Source of the DNA: Oreohelix idahoensis
Taxonomy: Eukaryota > Mollusca > Gastropoda > Stylommatophora > Oreohelicidae
Assembly (NCBI GenBank): GCA_024509875.1
Contig: JAMPIV010019067.1
Location: 1 to 64,000 of the forward strand
DNA: 64,000 nt
Direction of reading: 5' to 3'
The notes beneath the pieces were generated by a model, which was not told the DNA's origin, searched no databases, and was given only the letters and a program-made list of their open reading frames with translations. The stretch's first letter is position 1. Each line of letters begins with the position of its first letter. Below, one piece after another: positions 1 to 16,685 of the stretch. The translations under genes were made by a program, and so were the position numbers.

Positions 1-972
1 GTTGTGTGGATAGGGAGTTGGTGATTTATAGGATAATTAGTTGTGAGGATTGGTATAGGGGGGGTTGGGGTTTTGGGGGTTGGGAATATTGGGGGGGGGA
101 ATATAGTGGGTGGGATGAATTAATTGGTGTGAATTTGTGGGTAGGGGGGAGGTAGGTTGAAATGGTAATTGTTAAAATTGGTTTGGTGGGGGTGGGGTTG
201 GGGGGGGGGGGGGGGGGGGGGGGGTAGGGGTGGGGTTTGGGGGGGGGGATGGGGGGGAGGTTGGGGTGGGGGATATGGTTGTTGTTGGGTGGATGGGGGG
301 TGGGGAATGGGGGAGGGATTGGAGTAATGGTTGGTGGAAGTTGGTGTAATGAAGGGGAGGAAGGGGATGGGCTGATTTTTAGGTTAAGGGGATGTTTTGG
401 GATTGGTGTTGGATAGTGTGGTGAGGGGAGGTTTAAGGTTTGGGTGTGAATATTGTATTGGGTGATGGGTGGTTTGAATATGAGTTTATTTGGGGAATTA
501 TTTGTAGTAAATGGAACCTAACCAAGGGGGTGGATTTTTTGGGGGGGATTATATTGAGGGTTGGGGGTTGGGGGGGGGGAATGTGAGGGGGGTGATGTTT
601 TTTTGAAACCAGGGGGGGGTTGTGAGGGTTGGGTAAGATGGGGGTAATAGTGGGGTGGGGATAGGGGGTGGAAAGTGTGGGGGGTGACAGTTGTTGGGTG
701 GATAGTGAGTGTACATATAATGGGGGGTAAGTTTAGACCTTTTTTTTTTTTTTTTATAGTGGGGGTGGGGAAGAAGGTGGGGGGAAGTGGGGGGGTGTGG
801 TGGTACTTGGGTGGATAGTTAGGGGTTTGTGGTAGGATGGGGGTGTGGGGGGTGGATACACCTGGGGGATACTGGGGTGGAAGTAGGTGAACCCAGTATA
901 GTGGTGAGGGGAGATTTTTAAGGGTAGGGGATTAGTAGAGTATGGAAAAGGGGGATTGATGGGTTTTGAGAA
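1..972. other. C-depleted, G-homopolymer-rich low-confidence sequence
   Basis: Cytosine is almost absent while G runs of up to about 25 bases and G/T/A mixtures dominate. Normal composition returns abruptly near 973, inside an LTR whose intact copy lies at 55867-58076. The last part before the boundary (about 895-950) can still be loosely matched to that LTR (about 56425-56470) with many substitutions and indels, which suggests a badly called reading of ordinary DNA. I see no gene here. A natural G-rich satellite is the alternative. Confidence 0.7.
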
Positions 973-6050
<5,078 letters not shown>

Positions 6051-6055
6051 TACTA

Positions 6056-6173
6056 TGAGTGGCTTATCCAGGACTCGAACCCCGGACCTTCCGTGTGACA
6101 ACAATTGTCTAGCTATGCAAGCGAATCACACTATCCTCCCAGCCATCTAGGCATCTCCAAAAAATGATGCCCA
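6056..6173 (-). mobile_element. tRNA-derived SINE head, left arm of an inverted pair
   Basis: Read on the minus strand, this contains a tRNA-like head with a good B box (GGGGTTCGAGTCC, complement of 6071-6083), preceded by GCTTGCATAGCTAG and an A-box-like GATGGCTGGGAGG. It is the reverse complement, with differences, of 6230-6345, so the two heads form an inverted repeat with a spacer of about 57 bp. This is a promoter-like SINE head and not a functional tRNA: no cloverleaf was found. Confidence 0.65.
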
Positions 6174-6229
6174 CTGTAAACTTCCGGTGTTGTGTCTTGC
6201 GGTTCGCACTAATGACCAGTCATTGAAAC

Positions 6230-6430
6230 ATCATTTTTTGATGATGCGTAGATGGCAGAGCGGATAGTGTGATTCGCTTGCATGGCTAGGCGGTGTTGTC
6301 GCACGGAAGGTCCAGTGTTCAAATCCTGGGTAAGCCACTCATGTCTGTTGTTTTTCTGTTGTCTAGTGTTCTACTTCTTTATTTCTTACGAGTGCCTGAA
6401 AACATACCTTTATATTTGTCTCATATTAAT
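6230..6430 (+). mobile_element. tRNA-derived SINE, right arm of an inverted pair
   Basis: This carries the same tRNA-like head as 6056-6173 in plus orientation: A-box-like GATGGCAGAGCGG near 6251 and a degraded B box GTGTTCAAATCC at 6315. After the head comes a body segment, TTTCTGTTGTCTAGTGTTCT to about 6420, that recurs near 27455 and 29010. The shared body marks a SINE family with exchangeable heads. Confidence 0.65.
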
Positions 6431-6486
6431 TTACTGTTTACAGGCCTCGGGTTTCCCTTCCTTATATGTTATAATTGTTTGTTATA

Positions 6487-6655
6487 GGTATGCCAGATTA
6501 TCTGTTTTTACTGTTTGTTATATGTATGATAGGTTATATGTTGTTACTGTTTGCTATTTGAGTGATAGGTTATATGTTGTTACTGTCTGTTATATGTGTG
6601 AGAGGTTATATGTTGTTACTGTTTGCTATTTGATTGATAGATTATATGTTGTTTA
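6487..6655. repeat. 36-bp minisatellite
   Basis: Nearly five copies of a 36-bp unit built around GGTTATATGTTGTTACTGT, with moderate divergence. It lies immediately after the SINE body at 6230-6430 and runs into the damaged A/T-rich stretch at 6660. An apparent open frame through it repeats a 12-residue pattern only because the unit is divisible by three. Confidence 0.8.
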
Positions 6656-6659
6656 TTTT

Positions 6660-7329
6660 GTTTTTAATTTTTTTTTTTACTTTTATTTTTTTTAACAAAT
6701 TTTTTTTATTATTTCCAATACCTTTTTTTTATTCATATAAACTTTTTTTTTAAAATCTTTAAATTTTTTTTTTTTTATAACATTACTTTTTAAAATTTAA
6801 AAAATTTTTAATCTTTTTTATAAAAAAATTACAAAAATAAAAAAAATTTTAATATTATATATTTATTTTTTTAAAAAAAAAAATTAAAATTTAAAAACCC
6901 TCAAACCAAAAAATATAAAAATTCACCCCCCCCACCAATTATTTTTTTTAATAAAAAACTTTTTTTTAAAAAACCCCTATATCAAAATTTTAAAATTAAA
7001 CCCCAAAATTTTTATTAAATTTTTTTTAATACCCCAAAAAATTTATAAACACCTTTATTTTTTTAAAAATTTTTTCATAAAAAAAAAAATATATTTTTAT
7101 AAAAAAATAAAAAATAAAAAAAAAAAACCTCAAAAAAAATAAAAAAAAACAAAAATATCAAAAATATTAAATTTTAAAAATGAACCCTAATGAAATTTCC
7201 ATAAAAACATTAACAACCCCCTTCCATAACCCCCCAAAAAAACCCCAATAAATAAAACCAAAAACCCCCTATCCAAAAAAAAATTTCTATAAATACTAAA
7301 AAAAATTAAAAAAAAATCTAACCAACCCC

Positions 7330-7381
<52 letters not shown>

Positions 7382-8203
7382 AAAAAAAAAAACAAAAAAA
7401 TTAAAAATATTAACCATCACCAAAAACCCCAAAAAAAAAAAAAAAAACAACCCCCCCCCAAAAAAAAACAAAACCTAAAAACCCAAAAAAAAAAAAAAAA
7501 ATACAAAAATACAAAAAAAAAAAAAAACAAACACACCAAAAAAAAAACCCCCCCATTCCCACCCAAAACCCCAACAAAATAAACCCAAAAAATAAAAAAA
7601 AAAAAACATTCAAAAAAAATTTAAACTCCCCCAAAAAAAAAAATCCAATAAAAAAAAACCAATAAAACAAAAAAAAAAAAAAAATAAAAAAACAATCCAA
7701 CCAAAAAAAAAACCCAAAAAAAAAAAAAACAAAAAAAAAAAAAAAAAAAAAACCCCCCCAATACCCCCCCAAAAAAAAAAAATTAAATTAACCCTAAAAA
7801 AAAAAAATATAAAAAAAAAAAAAACAAACCAAAAAAAAAAAAAAACAAAAAACCACCCCCCAAAAAAAAAAAAAATAAAAAAAAAACATACAAAAAAAAA
7901 AAAAAAACCAAAATACCCAAAAAAAAATCCAAAAAAAAAATCAATTAAAAATCCCCCCCAAAAAAAAAAAAAAAAAAAAAAAAAATAAAAAAAAAACCCC
8001 TAAAAACATCCACAAAAAAAAAAAAAACCCCAAAAAAAAAAAAAAAACCCAAAAAAAAAAACCACATAAAAAAAAAAACCCAAAAAATCCCCCAAAAATA
8101 TAAAAAAACCCCCATCCCAAAAAAACAAAAAAAACCATTTAAAAACACAACCCCCCCCCAAAAAAAAAAAAAAAAAAAAAACCCCCCCAAACCTACAAAC
8201 CTA

Positions 8204-8261
<58 letters not shown>

Positions 8262-8371
8262 CCCCACAAAAAAAAAAAAAAAAACCATACAAAAACCAAA
8301 AACCCACAACACACCCCCCAAAAAAAAACTAAAAAAAAACAAAAAAAAAACAAAAAAAAAACCCCCAACCC

Positions 8372-8404
<33 letters not shown>

Positions 8405-9661
8405 ACCCCCAAAAAAACCCTCCCCAAAAAAACAAACCCCAAAAAAAAAAAAAATTAACCAAAAACCCCCCCTTCCCCCACCCCCAATCCCCCCCCAAAT
8501 AAAACCAAAAAAAAAAAATCGTAACAAACCAACCCCACCCCCCCAAAAAAAAAAAAAAAAAAAAAAAAACACAAAAAAAAAAAAAAAACCAACCCCCCCC
8601 CAAAAAAAACCCCCCCCAAAAAATCTCCAAAAAAAAAAAAAAAAACCCCAAAATAACCACAAAAAACCAAACAAAACCAAAAAAAACCCCAAACCAAAAC
8701 CAAAAAATCAAAAAAAAAAAAAACCCCCAAATATCAAAAAACCCACCAAAAACCCCAAAAAAAAACCAAAAAACAAAAAAAAAAAAACCAAACCCAAACC
8801 CCATCAAAATCTAAAAAACCAAAAAAAACAAAAAAAACATAAAAAAAACCACACAAACCCCAAAATCCCACAAAAAAAAACCCCAAAAAAAAAAAAAACC
8901 CCAAAAAAAAAAAAAAAAAAAAAAAATAAAATAAAAACAAAAAAAAAAAAAAAACCCCCAAAAAACCCCAACACCCCAACCAAATCAAAAATCACAAAAA
9001 ACCCAACCCCCCCCTAACCCCCCCCAAACCCCAACAAAAACCCCAAACCCCAACAAAACCCCCCCAAAAAAAAAAAAAAAAAAATTACCCAAAACAAACA
9101 GTTAAAAAAACCCCCCCAAAAAAAAACCCCCCAACCCCCAAACAACCAAAAACCAAAACCCCCCCCCCACCCCCCCCCCCCACAAAAAACCCAAAAACCC
9201 AAAAAAACAACCCCCCAAAAAAAAAAAAAAACCCAAACCCCCCCCCCCCAAAAAAAAACCCAAACCCCAAAAACCCCCAACCCCCCCCCAACCCCCCCCC
9301 CAAAAACCCCAAAAAACCCCCAAACCCCCCCCCAAAAACCCCAAAAACAAAAACCCCCCAAACCAAAAAAACCCCCATCAAAAAAACCATCAAAAAAAAA
9401 AACCCAAACCCCAACCCCAAACCCCCAACCCCCTAACCCCCCCAACCACCCCAAAAAAAACCCAACAACAAAAAAAAACCAAAAACACAAAACCCAAAAC
9501 CCCATCCCCCCCCCCAAACCCCCAACAAAAAACCACAACCCCCCAAAAAAACCCCCCCAAAACCAAAACCCTAAAAAAAAACCCCCCAAAAAAAAACCCA
9601 AACCCCCAAAAAAACAAACCCCCCCCCCCAAAAACCCCCTAAAAAACCCCCCCAAACCCAC

Positions 9662-9695
<34 letters not shown>

Positions 9696-12130
9696 CCCCA
9701 ACCCCCCCAAACAAAAAAAAACAAAAACACCAAAAACCCCCCCCCGCCCCAAAAACCAACCACCCCCCCCCCCCCAACCCCCCCCCCCCCAAAAAACCCC
9801 CCCCAAAAAAAAAACCCCCCCCCAAAAAAACCCAAACCCCCCCAAAAACCACAACCCCCCCCACCCCAAACCCCCCCCAAACCCAACAAAAACAAAAACC
9901 CCCCCAAACCCCCAAAAAAAACCAACAAAAAAACCAAAAACCAAACCCCCCCCCCCCCAAACCCCCAACCCCACAACCTAAAACCCCCCCCCAAAAAAAA
10001 AACCCCAACAAAAAAAAAAACCCCCAACCCTAAAAAAAAAAAAAACCCCCAAAAAAACCCCCCCCCACCCCCCCCAACCCACCCCCCCCCCCCCACAACC
10101 CCAAAACCCCCACAAAAAAACCCCCCCCAAAACCAAAAAAACAAAATTAACCCCCAAAAAAATTCCCCCACAAACCAAAACCCCCAAAAAAACCACCCAA
10201 ACCCCCAACCCCCCCACCCCCCACCCCAATTTCAAAAAACCCAAACAAAAAAAAACCCACCAAACAACCCCCCAACCCACAATCCCCCCAAAAAAAACCC
10301 CCCCCCCAAAAACCCCCCCCACCCCCAAAAAAAAAACCCCAACCCCAAACAAACCCCCCCCCCCCCCCCCCAAAACCCAACCCCCCCCCCCAACCAAAAA
10401 CCCCACAACCCCCCACAAAAAAACAACAACAAAAAAAAAAAAAAAAAACCCCCCCCCCCCCCCCCCCCTCCCCCAAACCCCCCCAAAAACCCCCCACAAA
10501 ACAAACCAAAAAAAACACAAACCCCCCAACCCACCTAAAAAACCCCAAAAAACCCCCAAAAAAACACAAAAAAAAAAAACCACCCAAAACCCCCAAAAAC
10601 ACCCCCCCAAAAACAAAAACAAAAAAAAACAAACACAAAACCCAACCCAACAAAAAAACCCCCAAACCCCCCCAAAAAAACAAAACAAAAAAACAAACCC
10701 CCAACCCCAAAAAAACCCCCCCCAAAAACCAACCCCCAACAAAACCCCCCCCAAAAAAAACAACCCCCCCAAACCCCCCAACAATTAAAAAACCCCCACA
10801 AAACAAAAAAACCACCCCCCCCCAAAACAAACCCCCCCAAAATCCCAACCCCCCCAAACCACAAAAAAAAAAAAAACCAAAAAACAACAAAAAACAAACA
10901 AAAAAAAAAAAAACCCAAACACCACAAACAAAAAACCCCAAAAACCCCCAACCCCCAAACAACCCCCCCCAAAACAAACCAACCTACGCCCCACACCAAT
11001 ATACAAATCTCATAAATAAAAATTATAAATCACTAAAATAAATCTGAAAAAGAACACAAATTGAAAAAAAACCTAATCAACTTTAAATATATAATCTAAA
11101 CCAAATAACCACATAATTACCCCTAACCACTTTATAAAATAAAAAATTACTATTCCCTTATCCCCAAAACCCCACCCTTCACCCAACAAAAATCTTTCCT
11201 TTAAAAATATACAAAAATAAACAAATTTTCATTTAACAAAAAAAACAAAAAAAACATAATTTTACAAACACACAACGAACAACTAGAAAAACAATTAAAA
11301 AACCAATCTTCCAACATTTTATAAAAAAAACAAACATAACCCTCATTCAAACAACTAGCCTACACTAAATAAACAATCAACCACCAACACTATAACAACA
11401 ATTCTATAAAATAAATTAACATAATAACACTTATTTCTAATCCTTAACCAACAACTATCCAATTAACATCAAAACAAAACTAACCACCTTCCCCATTCCA
11501 AAACCCAAATTACCATAAGTAAAAAAACCCACACCAATAATACACAAAAAAATACCATCTCACCCCATTCAACAATATAACTAAAACATACAAACATAAA
11601 ACGTAACCTATCACCAAATCCTTTCCAAATTTAAGTAAACCAACGGAACTCACACCCAAATAATACCTTCCAAAACCTCCCACCTACCCTTCTCACCAAA
11701 TTTTCCCAAACCCCTAAATACCATTCCAATCACTAAAAACAATCACCATAATATATCAATTAATACCAAAAACCCCTTAAAAAACTTTCCTAAATTACAA
11801 CCCCACCTTTATCAAATCCTTTCTCCTTCAAACACGCAATCTTTATCCACTAATAACTGAACCATATCAAAAACAACTTAACAACAACCTATCAAAACTA
11901 AAAAACTAAAACCCCAATAACCACTTATCCAAACACAAACCCAACAAAAAAAACACAACACTAAAAACCCCCCAAAAAATAAACCCAAAACACCAAAAAC
12001 ATCTTTCACACTACAAAACAACAAAAAAACACACAGAAAACACAAATCCGCCCCAACACCTTACATTTCAAAATCCAAGTATTTCAACAAAAAAAAAAAA
12101 ACAACATAAAAACACATCCTAAGCAACCAA
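6660..12130. other. Almost G-free A/C homopolymer block, probable consensus failure
   Basis: G is nearly absent for about 5.4 kb. The edges are A/T-rich (6660-6900) or look like ordinary DNA with G depleted (11000-12130). The core (about 7100-10990) is almost only A and C homopolymers with rare T. Composition recovers gradually to the right, with full normality only after about 12130. The minus-strand frames in the core are endless Phe/Gly and should not be annotated as proteins. This looks like unpolished or failed base calling, not biology. Confidence 0.75.
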
Positions 12131-13068
12131 CTCAGTGTTTAATCCCCAAACCAGCAAAAGTTTTTCCTTTTGGGATGATGTTGTTACCTGCAAATCACGG
12201 AACATACTACAAAATCGCTTGAAATCTGCTCAACGTTTTTATCCAACTGGGGAAAACTCAACAACCAAAATTATCAATCATTAAATAATAAATGACCTGG
12301 TTTTATCTACTTTCTAACAAAAGTAAACTGAAAGAGCGGTTTTACTACTGAGTTAATCCGGGGTATCCACTTTTCAAACTCCATCTAGTGGAAATTCAAC
12401 TGAGGTATGTAAGTCGTAAATTTCTTGTTAATTTAACAAAGTATGAAAAATAAATCAGAGTGTCATTACCCTTACATTAATAAGATACCCAGTACCCAAA
12501 CACCTTAGTTTTCTGTTTATTTTTCTTTTCTTGACAATAAATTCTCATTTATGACACAATTTGTTGTTCTTGTTGTGTCAAACATAGTCTGGTGTGTGGT
12601 GTGTAGTTAAACTTATATTTATATGTATGAGGAGGGCAAGGTTTTGTCTGGTACTAAATTATAGTCGTGTATAGATAGGCTGGAATAGAGAAACTTACTC
12701 ATTCTAGAGACATATCTTTTTTGTTCCTAAGGCTAAATGTGACCACCCGTGAAATCTAATTCTTTCAAACACTTTTCTCACGTACCTATCAACCATTCAC
12801 TCTTCGTCCATGACTCTCCTTCCAAAAATAACTCAAAATCGTTACTATTTGTACTACACAAGACAGTCCTAATTTTCGGAATACCCATTATAGAAGGAGG
12901 CGCAAACAGAAAACCATAATAAAAAAAAAGATAAATCTGTAGGTGACATATATGAGATAATAAGAAACGGAAAGACCTTAAACTAGAAGGAGACACATGA
13001 TAAGGAAGACTAAGCGTTATATGGATTTGTTAAGATCACATGCTCCTTAGGGAGCAATTAAATTTAAC
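12131..13068. other. No recognisable feature
   Basis: Composition is normal again, but I find no coding frame, RNA gene or repeat that I can name. The sequence next to the G-free block may still contain base-calling errors. Confidence 0.5.
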
Positions 13069-13775
13069 CTAGTCTACCAGATTACGTTTAAGTGTCTAAT
13101 AAAGTTCTGTGCTTCTACCAGAAATTACAGTACATGTAATCATAATAATCAAACAGATCTTACAGTAAGTGTAATCATGATCATCTTCCAGATTAACAGT
13201 AAGTGTAATAAATCCTAGTCTACCAGATCTACAGTAAGTGTAATAAAGCTAGTCGTCTCCACCATATTATGGTAAGTGTAATAAAGCTAGTCTATACCAC
13301 ATTATAGTATAATAAAGCTTTGTCTCTCAGATTAAACCGTAAATATAATAAAGCTTGTCTACCAGATTACGGTCAAAATGTGTATTTATAAAGATAGTCC
13401 ACTAGATTACAGTAAGTGTAATAAAAGCAAGTCTACCAGATTACGGTAAGTGTAATAAAGACTTAGTCTACCAGATTACGTGTAAGTGTAAAAAAAGCTA
13501 GTCTACCAGTTTTACAGTAAGTTTGTACCATAAAGCTAGCACTCTACCAGATTACGGTAACTGTTATAAAGATAGTCCACTAGATTACAGTAAGTGTAAT
13601 AAAGCTAGTCTCCCAGATTACGGCAAAGTGTTATAAAAGAGAGTCCACTAGATTACAGTTAAGTGTAATAAAGAATAGTCTACTAGATTACGGCAAACTG
13701 TAATAAAGCTAGTAACCCACTATATTACGGTAAAGTGTAATAAAGCTATAATCTAAACAAGTTTGCTGTAAGTGT
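13069..13775. repeat. 33-bp minisatellite, degenerate block
   Basis: About twenty imperfect copies of a 33-bp unit made of CTAGTCTACCAGATTACGGT followed by AAGTGTAATAAAG. Spacing drifts by one or more bases between copies and several copies are partly deleted. The same unit forms a much cleaner array at 15309-15735 and a fragment at 29086-29135. The indels may be real or reflect lower read quality near the damaged block. Confidence 0.85.
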
Positions 13776-15308
13776 AATTGTTGCTGTCGTTTTTTTACGG
13801 TTTCATAAGACGTAAATCTTTTTAATATTTTTTTGATGATCTAAGTTAGAGAAACTGTATGTTAACTCTCTGGGACAGGTTGATTTGGAGTTATCTTCCC
13901 TTTGTTCTTATTCATTGTGTTGACCTGTCTTAAGTCGGGGGTTAGCTGTTATCAGATCTGTTCTGTCTACGCATGCGCAAGTTTTTTGAGCGTGAAAACG
14001 GGAGAGACTTCCGTCAGGGAGTGATGAATCTGGGTTCTGACCGGACTAGTATGTCCGTAGGAATTCTCTGCATTATCTGGGGGAAAACATAGTCTTACGG
14101 TGTGACTGTGATGTTAGTGGATTCTCCCACCAGAGTAATTCTGTTTGTCCAAGAATGACGACAGTTGTTATTTGTGTATTCCTCGGATTCTGTCAAAGGT
14201 AAAAGAAACTTTATTATTATGTCTAAGTTGCAGAACATTTTGTGGCAACCTGTGAGTAGAGCTCACAGTTCTTTTGCGATACAGAGTCCATTATGTGTGC
14301 TCGATGTAGCCAACTAAAGACTATTCGTCCTCTAACTATTATACAGAAGCCCAGTGATGTGGAAGAGATTATTATTATGAAAACACCGCATGTTGGCGGT
14401 AGTTTTTTCGGCACACGGGTGATTATGGCCCTGCCTATGATGAAAGAATACACAGTTGTTCACATTAATTATAAGAGGCCCGACATTACGGTCCCCGATA
14501 TCTTTTGGAGCAGTACGAAGAAGTGGTCTGGACGGGTGAAGCCAGATTGAAGTAGGTTGACTTTCACTTAAAACAATAGTTCATAGTTCATAGACTTTTT
14601 GTTATTAAGCAACTGGAACCGAGCCTTTATCGTGCGGTATATTTGTTGAAACGGACTACCTTGAACGGAGCGTTTTAGTCAGGGGAGTTGATCGCCTGAG
14701 CTATGTTGGTTGTAACTATTATGTGAACGTTAGATTGTCCAAGCCAGCATGTTACTAGCATCATGATGGCGAGTACACAATGAGCTATGCAAGATTTATT
14801 TTGGGGGATGTATTCGATGTGGTTTTATAATTTCATTACCACACATGAAATGTCCATGATCCTGGGTTCAACTTGTGACTGTGTGGTCCTGTCGAGCGTT
14901 ACTTTTGCCGTAATAAATGTTGAAGAAAAGGTTCATCTGTATTATCCACGTCTATGACTTCTACTTGTGGTGGAGTGAGTTTGGTGTGTAGCTGAATAAG
15001 AGCCTATACGACTTCGTGTCCACGATCTGCTGTTTCCTACACACACACCTTTACTCTTGACCACATCCTATTACGAGTACTACACACCTGAGAAACATGT
15101 ATGCTGTTTATATGTTGAGTGTCTGCATTATACCCTGGCAGCGCCTCACGCTAATGACCTAGATACTACGCAACACTGAACCGTTCAGGTGATAAACGAC
15201 ACGCCCACTCAACGACACTTCAACACGATATACAAACATACTTTAAAACCAGATTTAACAGCTAGTGCCCAGCTTGATGGGGCTATACTAATAAGGATAT
15301 TAACATCT
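13776..15308. other. Mostly unassigned sequence between two minisatellite blocks
   Basis: Apart from the weak exon candidate at 14155-14198, nothing here is recognisable. A 13970-14000 stretch has GCATGCGCA, a sequence resembling an NRF-1 site, which fits a CpG-bearing promoter but is weak on its own. An open frame at 14293-14550 has no recognisable similarity. Confidence 0.4.
14155..14198 (+). CDS. Possible signal-peptide first exon (weak)
   Basis: An ATG in the context AAGAATGA opens a short frame whose residues MTTVVICVFLGFC are hydrophobic in the manner of a signal-peptide core. The frame is followed by a splice-donor-like AAAG|GTAAAAG at 14195-14205. Small first exons that end just after the signal peptide are common in secreted animal proteins. 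No downstream exon could be matched, and there is no other support. By chance alone such a pattern is not rare in a 64-kb window. Confidence 0.22.
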
Positions 15309-15735
15309 GTCTTTTACAGTAATAAAGCTAGTCTACCAGATTACGGTAAGTGTAATAAAGCTAGTCTACCAGATTACAGTAAGTGTAATAAAGCTAGTCT
15401 ACCTGATTACAGGATGTGTAATAAAGCTAGTCTACCTGATTACAGTAAGTGTAATAAAGCTAGTCTACCAGATTACAGTAAGTGTAATGAAGCTAGTCTA
15501 CCAGATTACGGTAAGTGTTATAAAGCTAGTCTACCAGATTACGGTAACTGTAATAAAGCTAGTCTACCAGATTACGGTAAGTGTAATAAAGCTAGTCTAG
15601 CAGACTATGGTAAGTGTAATAAAGCTAGTCTACCAGATTACGGTAAGTGTAATAAAGCTAGTCTAGCAGACTATGGTAAGTGTAATAAAGCTACTCTACC
15701 AGATTACGGTAAGTGTAATAAAGCTAGACTACAGT
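15309..15735. repeat. 33-bp minisatellite, clean block
   Basis: About thirteen head-to-tail copies of the 33-bp unit with few mismatches. Each copy carries a 5' splice-site-like GGTAAGTG (or AGTAAGTG) and a canonical AATAAA hexamer. The unit is divisible by three and free of stops in one frame, giving repeated NKASLPDYGKC (11 residues). That open frame is probably an accident of the unit length, since the sister block at 13069-13775 does not keep it. Confidence 0.92.
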
Positions 15736-16618
15736 GACGTGAATATGTAAATAGATCCTCAGGAATCCGACTACCGTGTTTCCTCATTAGTATTTTATGT
15801 TTTTGCAACGCAGACAGCCCCCCAAAGAAGCCAGAAGCCACGCATTTCGCTGTGTCTGTCGGACGCATATTTTGAAGCCCATGCCTATCTTTTTTTTCTG
15901 TTTTAGATGCGCTAATGAGCGTTTTCACAAATTTTCACACCCCGAACCGTCTTAAAAAAGAGGGGAGAGAAAACCGGGGGTATTTTTCCTGAGTTCTCGA
16001 GTGTAGCTGAGAGGTCAATCATCGATAGTGACAGACCAGAAAAAAGCGCGCGTAGAGATATTAGATTCTTTGAAGAGGGGAAAAGACGGGCAGAAATTTG
16101 GAGTGCAACTGTTTGATTGTCCCGTAATCCCAGGGGACGTAATTGATCTGATCTACAGCAGGCGGAGATAATCAAAGAAGGCCTGCTAGCATGGCCAGGT
16201 CTTTTTGATGTCGTTTCAGCGAAGAGAGGGAGTCGAACCGTAAATTTTCCTTATAGGGCCAAAGGCTTGAATTCTCGCAACATTTAGTGAAATAACACAA
16301 TTTCTGTATAAATACTAACCCACTCCCCATCCTCCAAAAAGTCCAGTTATCTAGTCGCTAAGAAAAGTTTGGAAAATCTAGCTCGTTATTCTAGAGCCAT
16401 TGTGGAAGTGTGTTCTAGCTTTTCGTGGAAATTGTTCCATTTCTGATTGCGGTAATTGATATTAGCATTTAAGTGATTTAATGTGTTAAGTTATCATTAT
16501 AATTCACTGTGATTTTCTAAGTGCTAATACTAGCGTATTAAATAACGCATAGCTAAATTTTTCCAGTTGTAATGTGGATTTAATCACCCGCTATCACACA
16601 GAAAGAGATGTTTTAATT
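15736..16618. other. No recognisable feature
   Basis: Unique-looking sequence up to the left target-site duplication of RTE-1a. No frame of note, no repeat and no RNA gene seen. Confidence 0.45.
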
Positions 16619-16632
16619 GACTAATAAATACA
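16619..16632. repeat. Target-site duplication of RTE-1a, left copy
   Basis: GACTAATAAATACA here is repeated exactly at 26092-26105. The two copies bracket RTE-1a and everything nested inside it. Confidence 0.9.
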
Positions 16633-16685
16633 AATCCGCTTAAGCCGGTCCCATAGACGGCTGAAAAAGGAGGAAGGCGGCCTGC

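Noticed and set aside
7410..11006. Phe/Gly-rich open frames up to 385 codons on the minus strand
   Set aside because: The DNA is almost only A and C homopolymers; absence of stops follows from the missing bases. No FG-nucleoporin or silk-like motif spacing is present.
14293..14550. An 85-codon open frame
   Set aside because: It has no recognisable motif and length is within chance for this composition.
13069..15735. CRISPR-like regular repeats
   Set aside because: The repeats are directly adjacent without unique spacers, in an animal-type genome, so this is a minisatellite.
15189..15737. A 182-codon frame with repeated NKASLPDYGKC, resembling a repeat protein
   Set aside because: The unit is 33 bp and open by length alone; the sister array at 13069-13775 does not keep the frame, and no signal peptide or host exon context exists.
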